Shown: piece by piece, positions 47,960-58,914 of the stretch | Numbering within the stretch: position 1 is the stretch's first letter | Layout of the letters: every line of letters begins with the position of its first letter | DNA from: Adiantum capillus-veneris | Taxonomy: Eukaryota > Streptophyta > Polypodiopsida > Polypodiales > Pteridaceae | Direction of reading: 5' to 3' | Length of the DNA stretch: 64,000 nucleotides | Assembly (NCBI GenBank): GCA_014529385.2 | Contig: CM043957.1 | Location: 72,198,381 to 72,262,380 of the forward strand | Program-made: the position numbers and the translations under genes | The notes under the pieces: generated by a model | What the model saw: only the letters and a program-made list of their open reading frames with translations | Databases searched by the model: none | Told to the model about the DNA's origin: nothing

Positions 47960-49549
47960 TGTCATAATAATCAATATCTAATTCTCCTAAATGATTTTCT
48001 CATATTAAACTGATCATTTAATGTGGGGAAGTGCCAAGGGAGAAAAAGCTAGAATATTGGTTAAGTTAGCAGACCGGCCACAGTAGGGATCCAAAGGAGG
48101 GAAAATAGGGATCCAAAGGGGGGGCCATCTGCAAAAGAGCCATGTGAAACAACGGGCTAAAAAGACCCTAAGGTTCAGCCCATTAAGACTTCCAAAATGC
48201 TAAGGTTCCAAAATTCAAAGGTTGTGTCCAAAGGTCAACCTTAGGGAAAATTGGATGCTTAGTGTGTGCCCAAAAAGTCTTTCTACATCCCTACATGGGA
48301 GGGGGCGAGCCCCAAAGCTAGGGGATGAGAGAGAAAGCCACACACACACACACAGGCTCCCTTTACACAAAGGGAATGAGGGACACATGTCAGCTCCCTA
48401 GGCCAGATGCCCACAAGGTATGCCCAATTCCTATTGGAAGACCCTTGAAGTGGACCAATGAGAATTAGGCTAGAGTAAATCTAGTTTAATTAATTTAAAA
48501 ACATTTAATAAAAGAAACCAATAAGAATTAAGTGTCCTAGAAGACTATTGGGCAGTCTCCCAAGGGGTCCAATGAGCATTCAGGAGCCCCATGGCTTGCC
48601 TGATTCCTATTGGCCAGGAGGCAAAGGGGTCCAATGAGAGTTTAGTTTAATTATTTAATTATCTAAATCTCTCACAAAAGGGGAAAGGGGGACACATGTC
48701 AGAAGGCTATCACTTATGCTGCTTAATCCCTATTGGCTTGACCTGGGGAGGTCCAATGAGGCAAAAGCCAGACTAACTTAGCAGCTAGGGCTCGCCCAAG
48801 AGAGAGAGGGGGCTGATTTTTGCTTGGCATTGACACACACACTCTCACACTTGACCATGTGTGAAGGGAAAATACTCTATCTCCTCCCAAGTTTTAATGG
48901 AGAGCTCATCACCTACTCCAAGCTTGTGAGATAGAAGCCTACATCAACACTCTCTTGGCATGTGGATGCAAATCCAACCAAGAGCCAAGCTTCAATGCAT
49001 GCTCATCTTCTCTACCAAGCTAATTACTAAGCTAAGCTATGCTAATATGAGTGATTATGTGAGGAGATGTACTTCTTTCTCGTAAGATACTTCTTTTTCC
49101 TCTCAATCTACTCTCATACCCTGCTAGCTCTCACCATCTTCGAAGGTGTGTGAGGTCTTGGGTCTGAGAACGGGGATAATTCAAGTTGTGTTTGATTAAG
49201 TGTTTTGCTTGGTGTATGAAGCTTCCATCTTCATTGCACTAGCTCGTCTTGAAGGAACACAAAGAATTGTATTGTACAATGTCTCTCTTGATGGGAGAAA
49301 CCATAATACAAAGCCTTTTGGAGGGGGGACCGGCTCCATGCAAATCCGGTCCTCAACTGTTGTCAATAGCTTAATTGCTCTCTCTTTTGAAAGTATTGTC
49401 GATGCTATCTAACTAGGTGTTATGCTTTTTGTTGCTCTCTCCACCCAAGCACTCTTGTAATTCTCATTAGGAATCAACTCTAATGAAATGCTCACTATGT
49501 TCATGCTAATTTCCGCTACACATAAGATTTTAGGCCATTAAATGTTACA
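47960..49549 (+). mobile_element. 5' LTR of element C
   Basis: It starts TGTCATAATAATC and ends AATGTTACA. It contains four modules pairing ATTGG with a CCAATGAG about 20 bp later (48433-48459, 48547-48573, 48609-48635, 48732-48757), direct or inverted CCAAT boxes. A GA- and CA-rich stretch lies near 48330-48355. Confidence 0.95.
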
Positions 49550-49550
49550 T

Positions 49551-49562
49551 TGGTATCAGAGC
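49551..49562 (+). other. Primer-binding site of element C
   Basis: TGGTATCAGAGC lies one base after the LTR and is the standard plant site for initiator-methionine tRNA. Confidence 0.95.
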
Positions 49563-49966
49563 TCAAGGTTTCTCTTTTCTTGCTCAAGAAGGGAGGTCCT
49601 CAAGCTAGCTACAAATGGTTGGTATTATTAATTGCCTGTGAGTAAGTAGAATAGGGATTTTTCAGCCTTGCAGTGCGCCTGCCTTTGTGCAGTTAACGGG
49701 GCATCACCGTCGAGAGCTATGGTCTTAATAGTGGAGTCCTACGGGGCTTGCCTACGGCTTAACCACTATTGAGCTATTAGAAGCTTGACAGGAGCCGGTG
49801 CTGTTTTGGTGTCGAAAGACCCTCTCTTCTATTCCTTGCAATTAATGGTATTCGAGCCGCGGGTACAGTAGCTTGAGTGCTTTTTCTAAAGGGGTAAAGA
49901 GGAGTAGCAACTAGGGCTTGAAGTGCCAAAGTACACCTAAAAAGTTTACACCTAAAAGTTTTTAGA
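49563..49966 (+). other. Untranslated leader of element C
   Basis: 404 bp between the primer-binding site and the gag-pol start. No ORF of note; it probably carries packaging signals, which cannot be read from sequence. Confidence 0.7.
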
Positions 49967-52900
49967 ATGGCTGACAATATTAAAGAGAGTGAAATTAATG
50001 TTGATAACTTTGATTTTGCTCATGAGCAAGCTACTAATGATGCTTCAATGCTTGTTAATTATCTTGTTTCTAGGCTTCAACAAGCCATGGGCAATCCATC
50101 TCTCCAAAGTGAAGTGCAACGGCAGCTCCGTGCTCACGGGATTCTCCAAGCTCATCACCATGACGAGAGAACACCTAGGAAGCCTCCTTGTGAGACTACC
50201 AAAAGAGGTCTCTCTCCGATTCGGGAAGAAGAAGAGAATCCATATGAAGGGCTCAAGAACTTACTTCTTGATGATGCATCTCCTTCCCAAAGGAGAACTC
50301 AAGAGCCTCCACCGAAGGAACGAGAAAGAAGCGAGTCTCCCGCCACCTCGGCGGAGATGGCTCCACGAAGACGGCGGGCTAAACGCTCTCCATCACCACC
50401 AAAGCGGAGAAGACCATCACACTCTTCTCCACGCCATAATTCAAAGAGGGATGATAAAAAGCAAGAGAAGAAAAAGGCGAGAAAGAGGACACCCTCTTCT
50501 CCATCTTCTTTATCCTCTTCCTCTTATGAAAGCTATGGTGAAGACGACAAAGATCAAGACAAGAAAAAGGCGAGAAAGAGGTCACCCTCTTCTCCACCTT
50601 CTTCAAATTCTTCATCTTCTGAAGAAAGTGATGGTGGAACTTTTGAACCATCAAAAAGAAGAGGCCATAGGAAATCCTATGCCGCATGGAAGAGGTCGTC
50701 CAAGCTGAAGAAATTCAAAGAGGGAGGGAAGAGCATCTCTTTCCTTACCTATGATGGCACCTTCGGTGCTACAGACAAAGTTTTGGCCTTTATCCAGCAA
50801 TTCGATGCGGCGTTTGGAGATGAGGGCTTCACGGAGTCCTCTAAGCTACGCCATGTAGCTATGCACTTTCAAAAGTCCGCCAGACAATGGTGGTCTAGCC
50901 TACGAGCCAACGGTGAAGCTCCACGAACATGGAAGGCTTTAAGAGCTTCCATTATGAAGCAGTTTTTGGCCACCGATGCCAAAGACAAAGTACTCACCGA
51001 ATGGCGAAGCTTAAAGCTCTCTCCCAATGAATCCATCCACAAATATGTAGACAAGTTTTGGGACCTACAACTCAAAGCCACTGTCTTCAAAAAGTTGGAT
51101 TTTGGAGAGCAAAAGCAACAATTTTGTGCGGGCTTAACCGAAGAAATGGCGGAGTATGTCAACTCCCAAAGGCCACGTACCATATCGGCGGTAATACACC
51201 ATACTATGGTGGCCTCGCGAATCAATTTCCAAATGGGGGGTAAAAGAAATAATAAGCCCCCGGAAAACAAAGGTTCCAATGAGCCTAAGGGGAAGGACAA
51301 TGTCCAAAAGTCTCCTAAGGGCAATTCCAACAAAGCTAAAGAGAAGGGAGTTTACAAAGGAAAGAATAAACTCTCTCCTGAAGAGCTTGAGCGTTATCGT
51401 AAAGATAACCGGTGTTTCAAGTGCGGCGAACAAGGGCATGCGTACCGCGCTTGTCCCCAAAAGAACAACCGCCAAGATCCTCCTAGAGCTTCTTTGGTTG
51501 AAATCCAAGAGGAGGAGATTCACCAAACTCACCACAAAGGATCTCCTCTATGCCATGCTTGGGGAAAGGTAAGAGAACATGATGCTTTTATTCTCTTTGA
51601 CCCTGGTTCTACTCACAATTTCATATCTATGGAGTTAGCCACCAAGCTAGGCATACAATCCTACGAGATGGGAGATATCCTACCCGCAGACAGTGCCTTC
51701 AAGGGGCAAGAAGCTTCAGTCACTCCCTTAATCGGGAAATTGAGGCTTCATGTCCAAGGCTATGTGGACAAAGAGGATTTCTTTATCTCTCCTCTCAAGC
51801 ATGAGGATGTAATCCTAGGGGCACCATGGTTTGACCGTCTGGCTGCCCATGTTAAATTTCCTGAAAGGAGAATCTCCTTTAAGTTCAGGGAAAAGGACAT
51901 GTATATAGATGCTAGGGAGATGGGTAACACCATCCCCATTGTACATACACCAGCTTTCAACAAGTCAATAAAGAGCTCTATTTCCGTGTACATGCTTTTT
52001 GTTAAAGATTCTCAAAATGAACCTAATGCTTTAGCAAAAGAAAATAAAAGCAACCAAAAGGAATTAGAGTTATCCAATTTTCTCAAGGGGTTTCAAGATG
52101 TCTTTATTGACGACATCCCTTCTGAGCTACCTCCTAAACGAGGTAATGACGACCATGCAATTGAACTTCTTCCAGGAAGTTCACCGCCTAACAAACCTCC
52201 TTATAGAGTTTCTCAAGCTCAACAAGAGGAGATTATGCGGCAAGTGCATGAGTTAATTGAGAAGGGCATGGTTAGGCCTAGCTCATCTCCATTTTGCTCA
52301 CCTGTGCTATTAGTGCAAAAGAAAGACGGCACATATCGTATGTGTGTCGACTATAGAGCACTAAATAGGATCACTATCAAGAATAGGTTTCCCGTTCCAC
52401 GGGTAGAAGACCTATTTGATAAGCTACAAGGATCGACCTACTTCAGTAGGATTGACCTAAAAAGTGGCTATCATCAAATAAGGATAGTTGATCAAGACAT
52501 TGTAAAGACCGCATTTCGTACTACATTTGGTCTTTACGAATACATTGTCATGCCTTTTGGCTTGACTAATGCACCAGCCACATTTAACCGCTTGATGGAG
52601 AAGCTGTTCAGACCTCATCGAACCTTCACTGGAGTGTTCTTTGATGATATTATCATCTACTCTAATTCATTAGAGGAACATAAGCAACACCTCCAGGTAA
52701 TATTTCAAGTTTTAAGAGAGAATAAACTTTATGTTAATCGAAAGAAAAGTGAATTTTTCTTGCAAGAGATTCAATATTTAGGTCACATTATCTCTCAAGA
52801 TGGAATCCAAATGGATCCATCCAAGTTAGAGGTAATAAAAGGATGGCCTAAACCAAGGAATCTTCATGAACTAAGAAGCTTTATAGGTATGTGTGCATAC

Positions 52901-54916
52901 TATAGATGCTTCATAGAAAAGTTCTCACAAATTGCGGGACCATTACATGACCTAACAAAGAAAAATGTTAGGTATACGTGGTCTGCTAAGGAGAACAATG
53001 CTTTCGAAAAGCTTAAAGAAAAGCTTATCTCTCAACCTGTGCTTACACTACCGGATCTCTCAAAACCATTTGAGGTCCAATGTGATGCTTGTGGTGATTG
53101 CCTTGGGGCTGTTTTGCTCCAAGAAGGGCACGCCATAGGCTATGAGAGTCGAAGGCTCGACCCTGTTGAGCAAGCTCTAGGCATATACGAAAAAGAACTC
53201 CTTGCAGTTCTACATGCCTTAGACTCATGGAAGCACTATTTATTGGGGACTCCTTTCATTCTGCGAACGGATCACCAAAGTCTTAAGTACTTCATGACGC
53301 AGACCAAGCTCTCCGACAAACAAATGAGGTGGGCAAATTTCCTTTCGCAATTTCATTTTCATATTGCTCACATTGCTGGCAAGCATAATCAAGTAGCCGA
53401 TGCACTCTCAAGACGACCGAGAGTGAATGCGGTTTCCATAGCAACTCACAATGATCTATCTTTAATGATAGATGAGTATGCTATTGATCCCGATTTTAGA
53501 GATGTGATTTCAGCCCTTGCCTTAGGGAAGAAAGAAGAACCATTTACTTTACAAGATGGCTATCTTCTCTATGGCAATAGACTATGCGTTACTAACTCAC
53601 TACGTGAGAAAGTAATGTATGAATCTCATGCTCCCCCATATGCGGGGCATAGAGGGATTCAGTCTACCCTAAAGGGAATTGAAACATATTTCTATTGGCT
53701 TACCATGAAAGTGAACATACATGAGTATATTTCCAAATGTGTGGTATGTCAAAAGACAAAATTTGATAGAGGGAAGCAACTTGGATTGCTTCAACCCTTG
53801 CCAATCCCTAATTCACCATGGGAGAGCATATCCATGGATTTTATCTTTGGATTGCCTAAGTCTATCCATGGGAATACGGGAATATGGACGATAGTAGACA
53901 GGTTCAGTAAACAAGCTCATTTTATACCTGTCAAAAAGACTATCAAAGCCCATCAAATGGCAACCCTCTTCATTTCGCAAATTTTCAAGTACCATGGCTT
54001 GCCAATGTCCATAGTGTCGGATAGAGATCCTAGAATGACCAGTAATTTCTGGAAGGGTCTCTTTGAGAATTTAGGAACAAGGCTAAACTTCTCTTCGGCC
54101 TATCATCCACAAACTGATGGCCAAAGTGAAATAGCTAACCTAACTATTCTCGATCTACTAAAAGCCTATGTAACGGAAGTAGATCAAAGATCCCAATGGG
54201 AGAAGTACTTACCCTTAGTAGAGTATGCTTACAATAACACTGTACATACTTCTACAGGAAAAGCACCTTTCGAGGTAATTGAGGGAAGATCAAAAAGTCC
54301 CTTGCTACTTAAGGTACATGGGAAGATCTTCGCTGCAGATGAGTATAGCCGAGACCTACAAGAATCTTTCCAAAAGATTAAGGATGCTATCTCTATCTCA
54401 CAGCAAAGGCAAAAGGCTGCTGCTGACAAGCACAGAAGAGCCCAAGCCTTTAAAGAAAACGATTGGGTCTTGTTAAAGTTTCCCAAGGCTCGATTAAGGC
54501 ACACGACGGGCAAGAATCCTACGGGCCACCAAAAGTACTATGCTAAACTAGCAAAAAGGTACTATGGTCCCTTCCAGATTCTTAGGCCAATCAATGAGAT
54601 GGCCTATCAACTTAAGTTGCCCAATCATTGGCTCATACACAATGCTTTTCATGTGAGCCTCTTAAAGCCTTACAAAGGAGAGCCACCTCAAGAACCAACT
54701 ATTGAAGACCCACCGGAGATCGAGGACCACGAGGAGGTGCTGCAGCCCGAGTCCATTCTCCGACATGAAGACAAGGTATTAAGAGGCGGTAAGACTATCC
54801 GACGATATCTTATTAAGTTTAAGAATTATCCTTTTGAAGATGCTAGATGGATGCAAGGCATACAATTAAAGGATAACCTAAACCTTGTCAATGCTTACAA
54901 TGCTTCCCAAGAGTAA
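49967..54916 (+). CDS. Gag-pol polyprotein of chromovirus element C
   Basis: A single open frame of 1649 codons from the ATG at 49967, giving capsid, protease, reverse transcriptase, RNase H and integrase. Residues 130-225 are Arg/Ser-rich with a 30-residue tandem repeat. The gag core is about 255-425. The zinc knuckle is C483-C486-H491-C496. The protease active site is D545-P-G-S. RT has D830 in FSRIDLKSGYHQI and D893-D894 in VFFDDIIIYS. RNase H Asp/Glu residues are at D1040, E1077, D1102 and D1145. The integrase zinc site is H1221, H1228, C1258, C1261, and its D,D35E triad is D1291, D1352, E1388. A GPF module (about 1532-1545) and a chromodomain (about 1593-1645, YLIKFKNYPFEDARWM) close it. 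All enzyme residues I can check are present, so it is probably functional. The chromodomain would direct integration to particular chromatin. Confidence 0.95.
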   Translation: MADNIKESEINVDNFDFAHEQATNDASMLVNYLVSRLQQAMGNPSLQSEVQRQLRAHGILQAHHHDERTPRKPPCETTKRGLSPIREEEENPYEGLKNLLLDDASPSQRRTQEPPPKERERSESPATSAEMAPRRRRAKRSPSPPKRRRPSHSSPRHNSKRDDKKQEKKKARKRTPSSPSSLSSSSYESYGEDDKDQDKKKARKRSPSSPPSSNSSSSEESDGGTFEPSKRRGHRKSYAAWKRSSKLKKFKEGGKSISFLTYDGTFGATDKVLAFIQQFDAAFGDEGFTESSKLRHVAMHFQKSARQWWSSLRANGEAPRTWKALRASIMKQFLATDAKDKVLTEWRSLKLSPNESIHKYVDKFWDLQLKATVFKKLDFGEQKQQFCAGLTEEMAEYVNSQRPRTISAVIHHTMVASRINFQMGGKRNNKPPENKGSNEPKGKDNVQKSPKGNSNKAKEKGVYKGKNKLSPEELERYRKDNRCFKCGEQGHAYRACPQKNNRQDPPRASLVEIQEEEIHQTHHKGSPLCHAWGKVREHDAFILFDPGSTHNFISMELATKLGIQSYEMGDILPADSAFKGQEASVTPLIGKLRLHVQGYVDKEDFFISPLKHEDVILGAPWFDRLAAHVKFPERRISFKFREKDMYIDAREMGNTIPIVHTPAFNKSIKSSISVYMLFVKDSQNEPNALAKENKSNQKELELSNFLKGFQDVFIDDIPSELPPKRGNDDHAIELLPGSSPPNKPPYRVSQAQQEEIMRQVHELIEKGMVRPSSSPFCSPVLLVQKKDGTYRMCVDYRALNRITIKNRFPVPRVEDLFDKLQGSTYFSRIDLKSGYHQIRIVDQDIVKTAFRTTFGLYEYIVMPFGLTNAPATFNRLMEKLFRPHRTFTGVFFDDIIIYSNSLEEHKQHLQVIFQVLRENKLYVNRKKSEFFLQEIQYLGHIISQDGIQMDPSKLEVIKGWPKPRNLHELRSFIGMCAYYRCFIEKFSQIAGPLHDLTKKNVRYTWSAKENNAFEKLKEKLISQPVLTLPDLSKPFEVQCDACGDCLGAVLLQEGHAIGYESRRLDPVEQALGIYEKELLAVLHALDSWKHYLLGTPFILRTDHQSLKYFMTQTKLSDKQMRWANFLSQFHFHIAHIAGKHNQVADALSRRPRVNAVSIATHNDLSLMIDEYAIDPDFRDVISALALGKKEEPFTLQDGYLLYGNRLCVTNSLREKVMYESHAPPYAGHRGIQSTLKGIETYFYWLTMKVNIHEYISKCVVCQKTKFDRGKQLGLLQPLPIPNSPWESISMDFIFGLPKSIHGNTGIWTIVDRFSKQAHFIPVKKTIKAHQMATLFISQIFKYHGLPMSIVSDRDPRMTSNFWKGLFENLGTRLNFSSAYHPQTDGQSEIANLTILDLLKAYVTEVDQRSQWEKYLPLVEYAYNNTVHTSTGKAPFEVIEGRSKSPLLLKVHGKIFAADEYSRDLQESFQKIKDAISISQQRQKAAADKHRRAQAFKENDWVLLKFPKARLRHTTGKNPTGHQKYYAKLAKRYYGPFQILRPINEMAYQLKLPNHWLIHNAFHVSLLKPYKGEPPQEPTIEDPPEIEDHEEVLQPESILRHEDKVLRGGKTIRRYLIKFKNYPFEDARWMQGIQLKDNLNLVNAYNASQE

Positions 54917-55257
54917 GAAAATGTACAAAATGTTAAAAATGAACAAAAATTTTTGTCTTATAAGACTCTCTTTTTCTTTATTTGTGCACAAAAATGAAGT
55001 AGTATGCATGCTTAGATCAAGTTTGCGGAGACGACGTCTCCCGAACACCAAGTAGAGCTTGTCACTCTACTATGGAAGATTGATAGGACTAATGTGCAGA
55101 CATGCTTGCGGCAGCCTCAGGCTCTCAAGCGCCAAATGGACTAGTCATCCATTATGGAATGATGTCGTAGGGTAACATAGGGATCCTCTACCCGCTAAGA
55201 AAAGGACTCATGCATATGCTTTGTCTTCTCTACACCATAGTCGAGGACGACTATGAT
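54917..55257 (+). other. 3' untranslated region of element C
   Basis: About 340 bp between the stop codon and the polypurine tract. No ORF and no further structure recognised. Confidence 0.6.
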
Positions 55258-55273
55258 TTCAAGAGAGAGGTAA
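55258..55273 (+). other. Polypurine tract of element C
   Basis: TTCAAGAGAGAGGTAA lies directly before the 3' LTR. The purine core is AAGAGAGAGG. Confidence 0.75.
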
Positions 55274-56863
55274 TGTCATAATAATCAATATCTAATTCTC
55301 CTAAATGATTTTCTCATATTAAACTGATCATTTAATGTGGGGAAGTGCCAAGGGAGAAAAAGCTAGAATATTGGTTAAGTTAGCAGACCGGCCACAGTAG
55401 GGATCCAAAGGAGGGAAAATAGGGATCCAAAGGGGGGGCCATCTGCAAAAGAGCCATGTGAAACAACGGGCTAAAAAGACCCTAAGGTTCAGCCCATTAA
55501 GACTTCCAAAATGCTAAGGTTCCAAAATTCAAAGGTTGTGTCCAAAGGTCAACCTTAGGGAAAATTGGATGCTTAGTGTGTGCCCAAAAAGTCTTTCTAC
55601 ATCCCTACATGGGAGGGGGCGAGCCTCAAAGCTAGGGGATGAGAGAGAAAGCCACACACACACACACAGGCTCCCTTTACACAAAGGGAATGAGGGACAC
55701 ATGTCAGCTCCCTAGGCCAGATGCCCACAAGGTATGCCCAATTCCTATTGGAAGACCCTTGAAGTGGACCAATGAGAATAAGGCTAGAGTAAATCTAGTT
55801 TAATTAATTTAAAAACATTTAATAAAAGAAACCAATAAGAATTAAGTGTCCTAGAAGACTATTGGGCAGTCTCCCAAGGGGTCCAATGAGCATTCAGGAG
55901 CCCCATGGCTTGCCTGATTCCTATTGGCCAGGAGGCAAAGGGGTCCAATGAGAGTTTAGTTTAATTATTTAATTATCTAAATCTCTCACAAAAGGGGAAA
56001 GGGGGACACATGTCAGAAGGCTATCACTTATGCTGCTTAATCCCTATTGGCTTGACCTGGGGAGGTCCAATGAGGCAAAAGCCAGACTAACTTAGCAGCT
56101 AGGGCTCGCCCAAGAGAGAGAGGGGGCTGATTTTTGCTTGGCATTGACACACACACTCTCACACTTGACCATGTGTGAAGGGAAAATACTCTATCTCCTC
56201 CCAAGCTTTAATGGAGAGCTCATCACCTACTCCAAGCTTGTGAGATAGAAGCCTACATCAACACTCTCTTGGCATGTGGATGCAAATCCAACCAAGAGCC
56301 AAGCTTCAATGCATGCTCATCTTCTCTACCAAGCTAATTACTAAGCTAAGCTATGCTAATATGAGTGATTATGTGAGGAGATGTACTTCTTTCTCGTAAG
56401 ATACTTCTTTTTCCTCTCAATCTACTCTCATACCCTGCTAGCTCTCACCATCTTCGAAGGTGTGTGAGGTCTTGGGTCTGAGAACGGGGATAATTCAAGT
56501 TGTGTTTGATTAAGTGTTTTGCTTGGTGTATGAAGCTTCCATCTTCATTGCACTAGCTCGTCTTGAAGGAACACAAAGAATTGTATTGTACAATGTCTCT
56601 CTTGATGGGAGAAACCATAATACAAAGCCTTTTGGAGGGGGGACCGGCTCCATGCAAATCCGGTCCTCAACTATTGTCAATAGCTTAATTGCTCTCTCTT
56701 TTGAAAGTATTGTCGATGCTATCTAACTAGGTGTTATGCTTTTTGTTGCTCTCTCCACCCAAGCACTCTTGTAATTCTCATTAGGAATCAACTCTAATGA
56801 AATGCTCACTATGTTCATGCTAATTTCCGCTACACATAAGATTTTAGGCCATTAAATGTTACA
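55274..56863 (+). mobile_element. 3' LTR of element C
   Basis: 1590 bp, the same length as the 5' copy, with four differences noticed. The right target duplication CGATG follows at 56864-56868. Confidence 0.95.
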
Positions 56864-57540
56864 CGATGGAACCTCAAGGCCTAGGTACTTAAAGCTCCCA
56901 AAAAATTCAAGTGTCTCGTTGTTGTTCACAATGCATGGATTCTTCTTATGGTTGGTTTTCACAAGCATAACCTTTGTTTTGGATTCATTCACAATCAGCC
57001 CATTATGCAAGAAAAAATTCTCAAGGACAACCATAAGCTTTTGTGCATCTTCTAAAGTGTGTGCTAGAAGCACTACATCATCCGCATACAACAAAAGCAT
57101 GATTACCACATTGCAAATAGTTACCTCTTAAATGCCTTCTTCTTGCATAAAGTCAAGTAGTACCATTTGTTCCAATTGATTGATGCATAGAGCAAAGAGA
57201 GTTGGTGACAATGGACATCCTTGTTTAACCCCAATAGTGCTTACAAAAAAATTTGAAATTCCTCTCTCCATGCTCAATTGACACATCTCCTTCTCATAAA
57301 TTTGAGGAACCACAAGCATAAACTCACTTGGCACTTGGAGCTTCCATCCTTCTCCACAAATTGTTATGTGGAACCATATCAAAGTCTTTTTTAAAGTCCA
57401 TAAAACAACAATATAATCGCTTGCCTTTCAACCAACTTTCCTCCATGAGAACACAAAGAGTGACAAGATGATCAATGGTGCTATGGCATTACTTGCTACT
57501 CTAAAATGTATCGTATTCTTCAGCAATCAAAAAACTTAAC
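56864..57540 (-). pseudogene. LINE copy 1: reverse transcriptase part
   Basis: Minus-strand pieces read HLVTLCVLMEESWLKGKRLY and CCFMDFKKDFDMVPH (about 57390-57470), then GVKQGCPLSPTLFALCIN and the catalytic LLLYADDVVLLAH (about 57070-57100), NGLIVNESKTKVM and KYLGLEVPS. This is the palm and thumb of a plant LINE RT. The frame is broken at several points, including a shift near 57128. At 56864 it is cut by element C, and the frame resumes at 47959 when one copy of the CGATG duplication is counted. Confidence 0.8.
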
Positions 57541-58198
57541 CATCATCATATACTATGCTATATAGCATATTAGGTCTCCCAAAACTCAAGGAAGACTAGC
57601 TTTATGTTATACAATACACTTACACAATCAAAATTGAATTTGGATATCAAGAAAGCCACCAAAAAAATCATAGAAGTACTAATTTTGGCCAAAAAACAGG
57701 ATTATGCAATTCTTGTAAATTGGTCATAACTTTCAATTTTAACACTTAGCTCTCCCTACAAGAATCAAAACATGTTGAGAACTATGAAGGCCTAACCTCT
57801 AGCCATCTAAAGCTCACAAACATTAAGTTTAGAGTGGTATAGTTGCCAAAAATTGAAAAAAAGCCAAAAACAGGACCCGTTTTTTCACACCGTTTAGGTT
57901 CAAAAATGTTGTGTAAGAGTAAGGTTAATGGTGAGATCGATGCTCCAAAAAAAATTCTAAGTTTTTTCAACTCATAAGGCAACTTTGTGGATATATAGAA
58001 CCTAGAAATTCATTTTCATACTCTTCAAATAATTCAAGAAAAATGGTCACTTAACAGGACACAAAAGTGTCCTGTTACCATTCTAGTGTTAATGGTGTAA
58101 TCTTCACATAAAAAACCTTTTCTATCCCTCAAATAGATCCAACCATTATTAAGGGTAATCTTTAGTTTGGTCTCATCAGGCATGGTGCATACAATTGG
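57541..58198. other. Unrecognised segment between LINE ORF1 and RT
   Basis: About 660 bp where a LINE endonuclease would be expected, but no endonuclease motif was found; most of it was probably deleted. An 11-bp perfect inverted repeat (TAACAGGACAC and its complement, 4-bp loop) lies at 58052-58077. Confidence 0.45.
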
Positions 58199-58914
58199 TC
58201 ATTCTCCCGAGCAAGAAGCTCCTTGCTTACCCACTCTATGTGCTCCATAGACCATAACTTTGGACATGCCAAAGTGGGTTTTGAAAAAATATTTGATAAC
58301 AATAGCAAGAGAAGGAGGCATCTTTAACTTTTCTTTGGGAATTCTACGAATTACAATATTCTTGGAACGTTGTTCCCGTTCCTTCAACTCCTCATCCATA
58401 TTCTCAACATTCTTTGTTTGAGCCATAGCTTGCATGAGAAAGAAACTAGGAACCACATTGCTATCACATATATCAGCCCAAGACTTGTTTTTGTATACAT
58501 TTTTCATGTCACATACATCCCGGATCATGGTGTGAAGTTCTTCTCTTTCAGTACATGGTCATGCTCTACTTTGCTCATGTGCTTCTTGAAAGCACAAGAA
58601 ATCATTTACATTCATTGACTTCCTCTTCAAGTTTAATCAACCGTGTTGTTTTCATCTCAAGTTTTCTCTTGAGATTCTCATTCTTAATGACAAGAACCCT
58701 TAGTGTGCCATTCTCCATTGCAAGTGCCCATAAGTCTTCACCTTGTTTGTTTATGATTTATTGCAACGATACTGAGTATGCCATGATCATGACCTCCATT
58801 TTCATTGGTTGAGTAGTTGTGTTGCTATCTCCACACTTAGAAGATTTTGGGTCGTTTTCTATAATGGTTGTGGACATTGTTGAAGAAGAAGAACCCTTGC
58901 AAGTGTCGGAAGGC
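58199..58914 (-). pseudogene. LINE ORF1-like gene, decayed
   Basis: From the ATG at 58914 (MPSDTCKGSSSS) the minus strand gives a Ser/Thr-rich start and a likely coiled coil (NENLKRKLEMK, LIKLEEEVNECK), interrupted by several stops. The open 58199-58528 piece has EREQRSKNIVIRRIPKEKL and MVYGAHRVGKQG, the RNA-binding fold and AHRVG motif of plant LINE ORF1 proteins. It would form the RNA-binding particle. The end of the ORF is lost. Confidence 0.65.

Larger units (their letters stand above)
47960..56863 (+). mobile_element. Element C: intact Ty3 chromovirus, 8.9 kb
   Basis: Two 1590-bp LTRs of equal length are flanked by CGATG. The interior has a primer-binding site, a 404-bp leader, one open gag-pol of 1649 codons and a polypurine tract. 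Comparing the LTRs by eye I found four differences (near 48312, 48464, 48893 and 49359 in the 5' copy), about 0.25 percent. The element is therefore young and may still be able to move. It sits inside LINE copy 1. The C-terminal chromodomain places it among the chromoviruses. Confidence 0.95.

Noticed and set aside
49200-49412. 70-codon ORF present in both LTRs of element C (also 56514-56726)
   Set aside because: Identical because the LTRs are copies; short, no motif, and the diverged LTR at 60681-62219 does not keep the frame.
49989-50708. 239-codon ORF in another frame overlapping gag of element C
   Set aside because: Its length comes from the low-complexity Arg/Ser region; the translation is a shadow of gag with no motif, and the gag frame is clearly the coding one.
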